This document shows positions 56,792 to 64,000 of a DNA stretch of 64,000 bases, piece by piece. Source of the DNA: Paracoccus cavernae (GTDB lineage: Bacteria > Pseudomonadota > Alphaproteobacteria > Rhodobacterales > Rhodobacteraceae); the NCBI GenBank assembly GCA_030410095.1, contig JAUFRC010000001.1, positions 1,438,501-1,502,500 of the forward strand. The letters are read 5' to 3'. The first letter of the stretch is position 1. Each line of letters starts with the position of its first letter. The translations under genes were made by a program, and so were the position numbers. Below the pieces are notes generated by a model, which did not search any database, was not told the DNA's origin, and saw only the letters and a list, made by a program, of their open reading frames with translations.

Positions 56792-58310
56792 TTATTGGCG
56801 CGGCTCGATCGGAAGAGCGACGAAGCGCGGCTCGCCTGCACGGCGCACGAGGATCAGGATCGATTTGCGGCCGGCATCGCGCGATTGCGCGATCTGGGTC
56901 TCGAGATCGGCAAGGCTTGCCACCGGCTGCTGTCCGGCCTCGGTGATGACATCGCCCGCAGCCAGCCCCTTGTCGGCGGAAACACCTGCCGGATCGACCG
57001 ACTGCACCACCAGCCCCGTCATATCGCGCGAAACGCCCAGCTCCGCCGCGATTTCGGGGTCAGCGGCGCAACCGTCATCCCCAGAAGATCCGAGGCGGTA
57101 TTGGTCGCCGAATCGACCGTTGTCGACGTACTGCCGCCTTCGGCCAATTCGCGGCGGCCAAGCGTTACCTGAAGATCAAGCGGACTGCCTTCGCGCAGAA
57201 CCGTCACATCGACCTTTTCGCCGACCGGCGCATCGCCGACACGGCGCACCAGCTCGCGCATGTCCTTGACCTCCCCGCCGTCGAATTTGGTGATGACATC
57301 GCCCGCCTTCATGCCGGCATCCAGCGCGGGGCCGGTCGGCACATCGGTGACCATCACGCCGCCCGCGGCATCAAGTCCCAGCGAGTCGGCGATATCGGGG
57401 GTGACGTCCTGGATTTTGACGCCCAGCCAGCCGCGCCGCGTCTCGCCGAATTGCTCGAGCTGCTGCACGACTTTGGAAACGACATTCGACGCCATCGAAA
57501 AGCCGATCCCGATCGAGCCGCCGTTGGGCGACAAGATCGCGGTGTTCACGCCGACGACCTCGCCCTCCATGTTGAACAAGGGCCCGCCCGAGTTGCCGCG
57601 GTTGATCGCGGCATCGGTCTGGATGAAGTCGTCATAGGTGCCGGTCAAAGCGCGGTTGCGCGCGGAAACGATGCCGGTCGAGGCCGAAAAGCCCTGCCCC
57701 AGCGGGTTGCCGAGCGCCAGAACCCAATCGCCGACGCGTGCCTTGTCGCTGTCGCCGAAGGTCACGAAAGGCAGCTGCTCGGTGCTTTCGACCTTGAGAA
57801 CCGCAATATCGGTTTTCTCGTCCTTGCCGATCACTTTCGCGGCCAGACGCACGCCGGAATAGAATTCGACCTCGATCTCGTCGGCGCCTTCGATGACGTG
57901 GTTGTTGGTGACGATCAAACCGTCAGCCGAGACGACAAAGCCCGAACCCAGCGCATTCGAGCGCTGCTCGGCCTGAGGTCCGCGCTGGCCGGGGCCGCCA
58001 AAGGGGCTGCCGGGAAAGCCGAAGTCGCGGAAGAGATCCGAAAACGGGCTACCCTCGGGGAAGGAGGGCCGCCTGCGGTCGGCGCGGCAACCGTCGCGGT
58101 CGTCGTGATATTCACCACCGCCGGGCTGACCTGTTCGACCAGATCGGCAAAGCTCGGCATGATGGTGCGGGTCGGTGCCGCGGAAAGCGACGCATTGTCA
58201 TTGGCCGCCCCCGGCGCGGTTGCCGCCTCCTGCGCGGCAAGCGGGGCGATGGTCAGAGCAAGGGCAACGCTGGATGCGGTCAGCAAGTAGCGCGGGAAAC
58301 TGGTCTTCAT
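56792..58310 (-). CDS. DegP/DegQ-type periplasmic serine protease (frameshifted)
   Basis: About 506 residues. A Sec signal ('LALTIAPLAA-QE') leads it. The trypsin-like triad is His in 'VTNNHVIEG', Asp in 'KTDIAVLKVE' and Ser in 'AAINRGNSGGPLFN'. Two PDZ domains follow ('RRGWLGVKIQDVTPDIADSL' and 'GLVVQSVDPAGVSADKGLAA'). Frame changes near 58010-58080 and 57040 break it; the protease core is clean. Degrades and refolds misfolded periplasmic proteins. Downstream of hflKC in the same direction, as in many proteobacteria; 359 bases separate it from hflC. Confidence 0.9.
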
Positions 58311-58592
58311 CAGGAGACGCTCCTTTGGATGTCGAGGCGATGGGCAAATCATTCGCCGCCATGCCTATGTCTTGAAAGAGAAATGAGGTGCCGTTGCAAA
58401 TAAATCACCATCTCGGCGGATGAACTCATCGTGACTTGTGCGCGATCCGGAGAACCGCCGTCAGGCCGTCAACGGCCCCTGCCCTGCCTGCAAGGAAACG
58501 CCAAAAGACACGCCGGTGCAACCGAAAGGGCCGCTTGTCCGCCAGTTTCTCCGGCTTTGGATGCTTGGGGAAAGATCGCGAATGGGCGAATG

Positions 58593-58620
58593 AAAAACGC
58601 GGCCCCGATCACGGGGCCGC
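58593..58620 (-). terminator. Terminator after hflC
   Basis: On the minus strand GCGGCCCCG-TGAT-CGGGGCCGC is followed by GTTTTTC. It ends the rpiA-gor-hflK-hflC transcript and isolates degP, which then needs its own promoter in 58311-58592. Nothing else is seen there. Confidence 0.85.
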
Positions 58621-58669
58621 ATTCTGTGTCGCAAATTCCGCATCCGGGCGCGAGGCCCGAGATGCGCTT

Positions 58670-59768
58670 TTAGTTCGGTGCGCCGACTGCGGGTGCGTCG
58701 GGCGTGAGCAGCGCAGGTTCCTGCGGCGGGGTCGCCAGCTCTTCCGGCATGGGCGTGAGGGTAACCCCTGCATTCTCGCCCAAGGGCGTTCCGTCCTGCG
58801 TCGTGGCCGTCGGTGCGGTCGCGGTATCGCCTTGGGTTGCCGGTTCCTCGGGCGCAAGGGAGCTGGCCGGACGCGGTGCCATATTGGGATTGGCGCGGTC
58901 GGCGTGATCACTGCGCAGATAGTCGAAGAACTCGCCATCGGGGCTGATCACGAGCGAGCTGTTCTCGCCTTTCAACGAACGCTCGTAAGCGGTCATCGAG
59001 CGGGTGAAGGCGAAGAACTCGGGATCGCGGCCGAAAGCGTCGGCATAGATCGCGTTGCGGCGGGCATCGGCTTCACCGCGCACCACTTCCGAGCGTTTGC
59101 GCGCCTCGAGGTCAGCTCGACCACCGTACGGTCGGCAGCCGCGCGGACGCGCTGTGCGGCCTCGCCGCCCCGCGCGATCTCGTCCGCGGCCTCACGCTCG
59201 CGTTCGGCGCGCATACGGGCATAGGTCGCGTTGAGGTTCTGCTCGGGCAGATCCGTCCGCGTCAGACGCACGTCGATGATGCGCACGCCGAGCTCTTCGG
59301 CCTCGGTGCGGGCAATGTCGCGGATCTGGTTCATCAGGCCGGTCCGGTCATTCGACAGAACCGTGGTCGAGGGCACCGAGCCCAGCACCTGACGGATGGC
59401 GTTGGTGATGATCGGGTCAAGACGGCTCTGCGCCGCATCGATGCCGCCATTGGTGATGGCACGACGGAACCGCGCGACATCGACGATCTGCCAGCGCGCG
59501 AAAGCATCGACCATGAGACGGCGGTCATCCAGCGGCGTGACCTCCATCGGGCGGGTCAGAAGACCGAGGATCCGCGCGTCATAGCGGATGACCTGATCGA
59601 TAAAGGGCACTTTGACATAGAGGCCGGGGTCTCGCGGACCTCGACCACCTCGCCGAAGCGCATGACCAGAACGCGCTCGCGGACATCGACGATATAGACG
59701 GCCGCAACCACGACGAAGCCCACGACGACGATGATCGGCAGCGCAAGCGTTTTGAGAAGGCGTTTCAT
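58670..59768 (-). CDS. hflC: HflC, membrane partner of FtsH (frameshifted)
   Basis: About 366 residues. An N-terminal anchor 'LALPIIVVVGFVVVAAVYIV' puts the SPFH/band-7 domain in the periplasm. 'GLYVKVPFIDQVIRYDARIL', 'RPMEVTPLDDRRLMVDAFAR' and 'VVRGEADARRNAIYADAFGR' are family signatures. Changes near 59632 and 59115 split the frame. A Pro/Thr-rich tail of about 70 residues is longer than in E. coli. ATG overlaps the hflK stop. With HflK it forms a cage around FtsH. Confidence 0.92.
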
Positions 59769-61027
59769 CAGTTGCTCCCTCCGGTCTGGTTACCGGCCGG
59801 CGCGGATTGCCGGCGCAACTGGTCCAAGGGCAGATAGGGTACGACACCGTTGCCGCCGCCGCTGGCCGAGCTGTCGATCAGAACCTTGTCGACGCCACCA
59901 AGAACTTTTTCAAGCGTTTCCATATACATCCGGCGGCGCGTCACTTCGGGCGCCTTGATATATTCGTCATAAACCGAGTTGAAGCGCGCGGCCTCGCCCT
60001 CGGCGGTATTGACCGCTTCGGCGCGGTAGGCTTCGGCGCGTTCGATCATGGCAGCCGATTCACCACGCGCGCTGGCGAGAACGCGGTTGGCATAGGCATC
60101 GGCCTCTTTTTCCAGACGGTCGCGCTCCTGCTGAGCGGCCTGCACTTCGCGGAAGCTGTTGATGACCTCGGCCGGCGGGTCGGCACGGTCGAGGTTGACG
60201 CGCACGACCCTGATGCCGGATCTGTAGCCGTCGAGCGTCTGCTGGATCGCAAGCGTCAGATCCGACTGGATCGCGCCGCGGTCGCGGTTGAGGATCGGTG
60301 CCAGCTCCGAACGGGCGACAATATCGCGCATCGCCGATCTGGCGGCGGCGCGGATCGTGTCGCGCGGATCGGCAAGGTTGAACAGGAAGCGCTCGGGGTC
60401 CGAGACGTTCCAGACCACCTGATATTCCATATCGACGATGTTCTGGTCGCGCGTCAACATCAGTCCGCTGTCGAGCGGGCCTGCCTGCCCCGTCCCGATC
60501 TGGATCACGCGTTCTTCGTCGATATTGACGATCTCGGCGCGCATCACCGGCCAGGGTGCGAAGTTCAGACCTTCGGTGCCGACCGACACCGGCTTGCCGA
60601 ACAGCAGCTCGACCGATTCCTGACCCGTCGTCACCTGATAGACGCTCGCGAACAGCCAAAGCGCGACCGCGCCCAGACCGACAAGACCGACCGTGCCGCG
60701 GTTCATCGAGAATTTAGGCAGCTGGTTGCGCGGGCCGCCATTGCCGCCCCCGCCGTTGCCGCCGCCATTCCCGCGCCCGCCCATCAGGACGCGCAAACGG
60801 TCCTGACCTTTGCGGACAAGGTCTTCGATCTCGGGGATCTGGTCACCACGCCGGGGGCCGCCGGGTTGCGGACGGTTGCGGTCTTCACCGCCTCCAGCCT
60901 CTCCCCAAGGACGCTGAGGTCCGGATTGCGGCGGCTTTTTGTCGCCGCCCTTGTCGTTGTCTCCGCCACCGCCCCAGGGGCCCTGTGCTGCCATGCGCCT
61001 CGCCTCGTTCGAACTTTCAGTCATCAT
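59768..61027 (-). CDS. hflK: HflK, membrane partner of FtsH
   Basis: 419 residues, intact. The cytoplasmic start is Gly/Asn-rich ('WGGGGDNDKGGDKKPPQSGP' type), then one anchor 'GTVGLVGLGAVALWLFASVY'. The SPFH domain includes 'VSVGTEGLNFAPWPVMRAEI', 'MLTRDQNIVDMEYQVVWNVS' and 'IRVVRVNLDRADPPAEVINS'. Modulates FtsH proteolysis. Stop overlaps the hflC start. A CCCAGTT/AACTGGG hairpin lies right before the ATG and could affect translation. Confidence 0.96.
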   Translation of the reverse strand: MMTESSNEARRMAAQGPWGGGGDNDKGGDKKPPQSGPQRPWGEAGGGEDRNRPQPGGPRRGDQIPEIEDLVRKGQDRLRVLMGGRGNGGGNGGGGNGGPRNQLPKFSMNRGTVGLVGLGAVALWLFASVYQVTTGQESVELLFGKPVSVGTEGLNFAPWPVMRAEIVNIDEERVIQIGTGQAGPLDSGLMLTRDQNIVDMEYQVVWNVSDPERFLFNLADPRDTIRAAARSAMRDIVARSELAPILNRDRGAIQSDLTLAIQQTLDGYRSGIRVVRVNLDRADPPAEVINSFREVQAAQQERDRLEKEADAYANRVLASARGESAAMIERAEAYRAEAVNTAEGEAARFNSVYDEYIKAPEVTRRRMYMETLEKVLGGVDKVLIDSSASGGGNGVVPYLPLDQLRRQSAPAGNQTGGSN

Positions 61028-61060
61028 TCCCAGTTGAAACTGGGGCTTATGTGCGGAATG

Positions 61061-62467
61061 TCAAGAAACCGCACTGTGCCTTTCGGTCGCAGGGGGCACC
61101 TCGCCCGCGCGGCGCATCGGCTTGCGCATGGTCACCAATTCCTCGGCCACCGTCGGATGAAGCGCGATCGCGCGGTCGAAATCGGCCTTGGTCGCCCCCA
61201 TTCCCATCGCGACGGCAACCATCTGGAGCATCTCTCCCGCCTCGGGGCCGAAGATGTGGCACCCCAGCACGACATCGGTTTCGACATCGACGATGAGCTT
61301 CATCACCGAGCGGGTATCCTCGCCCGCGAACATCGAACGCATCGGGCGGAAGCCGCCCATGTAGATGTCGACCGGCCCGCGCTCGACCGCCTGCTCTTCG
61401 GTCATGCCGATGGTCGCGAGCTCGTGCGGGCGGATATAGACCGCGCTCGGCACCAGCGAGAAATCGCAGGGCTTGGGGATGCCGCCGAACACCGTATCGG
61501 CGAAATTATGGCCTGCGCGGATCGCGACCGGCGTCAGGTTCACCAGATCGACGACATCGCCCACCGCATAGATCGAGGGCACCGAGGTCTGCGACCATTC
61601 GTCGACAATGATCTCGCCGCGGTTGCCGATGGCGACGCCGGTGTTTTCCAGCCCGAGATCATTGGTATAGGGCCGCCTGCCGGTCGCGAAGACGACATCG
61701 TCGAAGTTTTCCTGCGTGCCGTCGGCAAAGGTCACGCGGATCTCTTCGCCGTCTTTCTCCAGCTCGACCGGCGTGGTGTTCAGGCGCAGATCGACGCCGG
61801 TGTCGATGAATTGCTGGCTGATGTGGAGCCGCATTTCCTCGTCAAAGCCGCGCAGAATGCGGTCGCCGCGATAGGCGAGCACGGTCTTGCAGCCCAAACC
61901 GTTGAAGATCGTCGCGAATTCGCAGGCGATATAGCCGCCGCCGACCATCAGGACCTTGCCCGGCAGATGATCGAGCGTGAAGAGGTCGTCCGACACGAGG
62001 CCGAGTTCCTGCCCCTTGATCCCCGGCCAGGACGGACGGCCGCCGACCGCGATCAGGATATAGCGTGCGGTGAAACGCGAACCATCGGCCAGCTCGACCG
62101 TATGGGGATCGACGATGCGGGCGCGCTGTTTGTAGGTATCGACGCCCGCATTGACCATGCCGTTGGTATAAGCGGCCTCGAGGCGGTTGAGCTCGCGCGC
62201 CAGCTTGTCGCGGAAAAAGGGCCAGTTGAAAGCACCGACCTCGGCCTCGCGCCAGCCGTAGCCGCGCGCGACATGTGCCTCGCCGGGCATTTGCGAGCCG
62301 TAGATCATCAGCTTCTTGGGAACGCAGCCCCTGATGACGCAGGTGCCGCCCATGCGGCTTTCCTCGGCGACCGCGACCCGCGCGCCATATTCGCCCGCCG
62401 AAATCCGCGAGGCCCGCGCGCCGCCCGAACCTCCGCCGATGACGAAGAGGTCATAGTCAAACTTCAT
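61061..62467 (-). CDS. gor: Glutathione-disulfide reductase
   Basis: 468 residues, intact. FAD motif 'DLFVIGGGSGGARASRISAG', redox pair 'GGTCVIRGCVPKKLM', NADPH site 'VGGGYIACEFATIFNGLGCK', second FAD motif 'SIYAVGDVVDL', C-terminal His-Pro-Thr 'LHPTVAEE'. Keeps glutathione reduced for the peroxiredoxin and others. Its ATG overlaps the rpiA stop. Strong signatures separate it from mercuric or dihydrolipoyl reductases ('CVIRGCVPKK'). Confidence 0.96.
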   Translation of the reverse strand: MKFDYDLFVIGGGSGGARASRISAGEYGARVAVAEESRMGGTCVIRGCVPKKLMIYGSQMPGEAHVARGYGWREAEVGAFNWPFFRDKLARELNRLEAAYTNGMVNAGVDTYKQRARIVDPHTVELADGSRFTARYILIAVGGRPSWPGIKGQELGLVSDDLFTLDHLPGKVLMVGGGYIACEFATIFNGLGCKTVLAYRGDRILRGFDEEMRLHISQQFIDTGVDLRLNTTPVELEKDGEEIRVTFADGTQENFDDVVFATGRRPYTNDLGLENTGVAIGNRGEIIVDEWSQTSVPSIYAVGDVVDLVNLTPVAIRAGHNFADTVFGGIPKPCDFSLVPSAVYIRPHELATIGMTEEQAVERGPVDIYMGGFRPMRSMFAGEDTRSVMKLIVDVETDVVLGCHIFGPEAGEMLQMVAVAMGMGATKADFDRAIALHPTVAEELVTMRKPMRRAGEVPPATERHSAVS

Positions 62468-63188
62468 GCCGCATCCCCAGTTGTCAAAACGTCAACCGAA
62501 CCATCGCTCCGCCCGATAATCGCTTTGGTGCAGATATTCAGGAATAGCCCATGTTCAACCACGCCGGCGATGGAAGAAAGCATATTGGCTAACGCTGGCG
62601 CATCCGTGATCACCTCGAGCGCGAGATCGAGGATCAGGTTGCCCTCGTCGGTGATGACGGGCTGGCCGTCACGCTCGCGGCGCACCACGGGACGCCCGCC
62701 AAGGCCCAGACCTTCAAGGCCGCGCTCGATCAGGATGCGGGTCGCCTCCCAGCCGAAGGGGATGACCTCGACCGGCAGTTTGAAGCGGCCGAGCTGGGCC
62801 ACCACTTTGGATCTGTCGGCGATGACCACCATGCGGTCCGAGGCGGTCGCGACGATTTTCTCGCGCAGATGGGCCGCGCCGCCGCCTTTGATCAGGTTGA
62901 GCGCCGGATCGACCTCGTCCGCGCCGTCGATGGTCAGATCGAGCCAGCCCAGCTCGTCAAGGCTTTCGATCGACAGCCCGAGCGAGACCGCAAGCTCCGC
63001 GGTCGCCTTGGAGGTCGAGGCGCAGCGCAGCGCGAAACCCTCGCTTTTGACCCGTTCGGCCAGCCGGTGGACGAAAACCACAGCGGTCGAGCCGGTGCCG
63101 AGGCCCAGCTTCATGCCCGGCGTCACCAAGGCCACGGCAGCAAGGGCGGCGGCATCTTTGCGGGATCGAAAACGGGAGTTTGGGTCAT
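62464..63188 (-). CDS. rpiA: Ribose-5-phosphate isomerase A (frameshifted)
   Basis: About 241 residues. 'GMKLGLGTGSTAVVFVHRLA', 'LDLTIDGADEVDPALNLIKG', 'GGAAHLREKIVATASDRMVV' and 'KLPVEVIPFGWEATRILIER' are family motifs, including the catalytic Asp and Lys sites. A missing A near 63160 joins 'MTQTPVFDPAK' to 'DAAALAAVALVTPGMK'. It interconverts ribose and ribulose 5-phosphate. Stop overlaps gor by a few bases, so NADPH-linked pentose and glutathione genes are coupled. Confidence 0.92.
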
Positions 63189-63378
63189 GGTGGCCTCTGG
63201 ATTTCTGGTTGGGGCCTTATAATCCCCGCAGGCCGAACATGCCACCGTTTAGCGCCCGACCCGCGCCGACAGTCGCAGCCCCGCGCGCCGCGCGCCGGCC
63301 CGGGCCCGCGCGCGGGGTTACATTCGGCCGCATGCAGTTCCGATTGCCTTGACCCCGAGCCTCGCCTAATCATGCGCC

Positions 63379-64000
63379 ATGCAGATACCATCCACATTCG
63401 CCGTCATTATCACCGCAGCCGGACGCGGTACCCGCGCCGGAGGAGGCCTGCCGAAACAATGGCGCGACCTCGGTGGCGAGAGCGTTCTTTCCCGAACGAT
63501 CAAGGCGTTCCGCGGCTTTCCCAGAATCGTCGTCACCCTCCACCCCGATGATATGGAGCGCGGTCTGGCCGAATTCGGCGGGCTTGTGACGCTGGGCGCG
63601 GGTGGAGAAACGCGCTCGCAAAGCGTGCTGGCTGGGCTCGAAAGCCTTGAGGGCAGCGGCATCACCCATGTGCTGATCCATGACGGCGCGCGGCCCTCGT
63701 GCCTGCGGAGGTGATCATGGGCGTCGTATCCGCCCTGCAGGCCGGAGCCCCGCCGCAGCCCCCGCCCTTGCCGTGACCGATGCGCTTTGGCGCGCCGAAG
63801 GCGGGCTCGTGACCGGCACCGCCGATCGCGAGGGACTTTTCCGCGCCCAGACGCCGCAAGGCTTCGCGCTCGAGCGCATCATCGCCGCCCACCGCGCCGC
63901 CCCCGAAGGCGCAGCCGACGACGTGGAGCTCGCGCGGCGCGCGGGCCTGCCCGTCACCGTGACCGAGGGCAGCGAAACCAATCTCAAACTGACCTGGCCG
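63379..64000 (+). CDS. ispDF: IspD domain of a probable IspDF fusion (start only; frameshifted)
   Basis: 4-diphosphocytidyl-methylerythritol synthase part of the non-mevalonate isoprenoid pathway. '[20 protein letters not shown]' with 'QW' is the CTP-binding start; '[12 protein letters not shown]' is the second motif. After frame changes near 63700 (missing C) and 63750 come '[20 protein letters not shown]', '[20 protein letters not shown]' and '[20 protein letters not shown]'. In alphaproteobacteria ispD is usually fused to ispF, but ispF lies beyond the window. Divergent from rpiA; 63189-63378 is G/C-rich without a clear promoter. Confidence 0.88.

Noticed and set aside
59807..63352. Plus-strand open frame of over 1100 codons opposite hflK, gor and rpiA
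   Set aside because: It is a shadow of high-GC codon bias. The minus-strand genes have full family signatures and overlapping starts; the plus-strand product has none.

Overview
The window looks like an alphaproteobacterial chromosome, most likely from the Rhodobacterales (Paracoccaceae). This rests on high GC in the core genes, a SUF operon of the csd-sufB-sufC-sufD-Yip1-sufS type, the glnD-murJ-trpS neighbourhood, hflK-hflC-degP next to gor and rpiA, a fused-type ispDF start, and small Rhodobacterales-type proteins (DUF6456/DUF6477-like next to a HerA-like ATPase). I could not place the species.

Layout. (1) 1-4600: end of a surface-glycan locus, with the C-terminus of GDP-L-fucose synthase, a large protein with a fucosyltransferase-type HxRRxD motif and a helical-repeat tail, and an FkbH-like HAD protein. 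(2) 4880-26246: an integrated element of about 21.4 kb. It is bounded by a 16-bp direct repeat that is the 3' end of a tRNA-Arg(CCG) gene, and its tyrosine integrase abuts that tRNA. From left to right it holds small phage-like genes, a Hint-domain protein, a diverged duplicated module around a cold-shock gene, zinc-ribbon gene remnants (one with a (GCACTC)7 microsatellite), an envelope/stress cargo (HlyD-like, MscS, AmpC, SRAP, TspO, CsbD, PRC-barrel), and a reduced prophage with a repressor/Cro-like switch, capsid, tail and lysis remnants. (3) 26232-35661: tRNA-Arg and, reading leftwards, coaBC-csd-sufB-fkbM-sufC-sufD-two Yip1-like genes-sufS. (4) 35812-51756: housekeeping genes comM, gshB, yraN, rsmI, an LppC-like lipoprotein, glnD, murJ, a rhomboid-like protein, trpS, a homocysteine methyltransferase, a radical SAM protein, a peroxiredoxin, lipA and tRNA-Leu(CAA). 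(5) 51970-64000: DUF6456/DUF6477-like genes, a HerA-like ATPase, two candidate small RNAs, an IalB-like protein, degP, hflC, hflK, gor, rpiA and the start of ispDF.

Main caveat. More than thirty genes, including normally essential ones (coaBC, sufB, rpiA, ispDF), are broken by single-base frame changes. Many are repaired by adding or removing one base in a short homopolymer. This is the pattern of a draft assembly with indel errors, so I annotate those genes as single frameshifted coding regions rather than true pseudogenes. The prophage deletions are different: they remove whole domains between neighbouring genes and look like real decay.

How the parts work together. The SUF genes supply Fe-S clusters that LipA and the radical SAM protein need. 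Gor, GshB and the Prx5-like peroxiredoxin form a glutathione redox set. HflKC and DegP handle membrane and periplasmic protein quality. The island carries its own integrase and repressor-type switch, and its cargo is biased towards envelope and stress functions.
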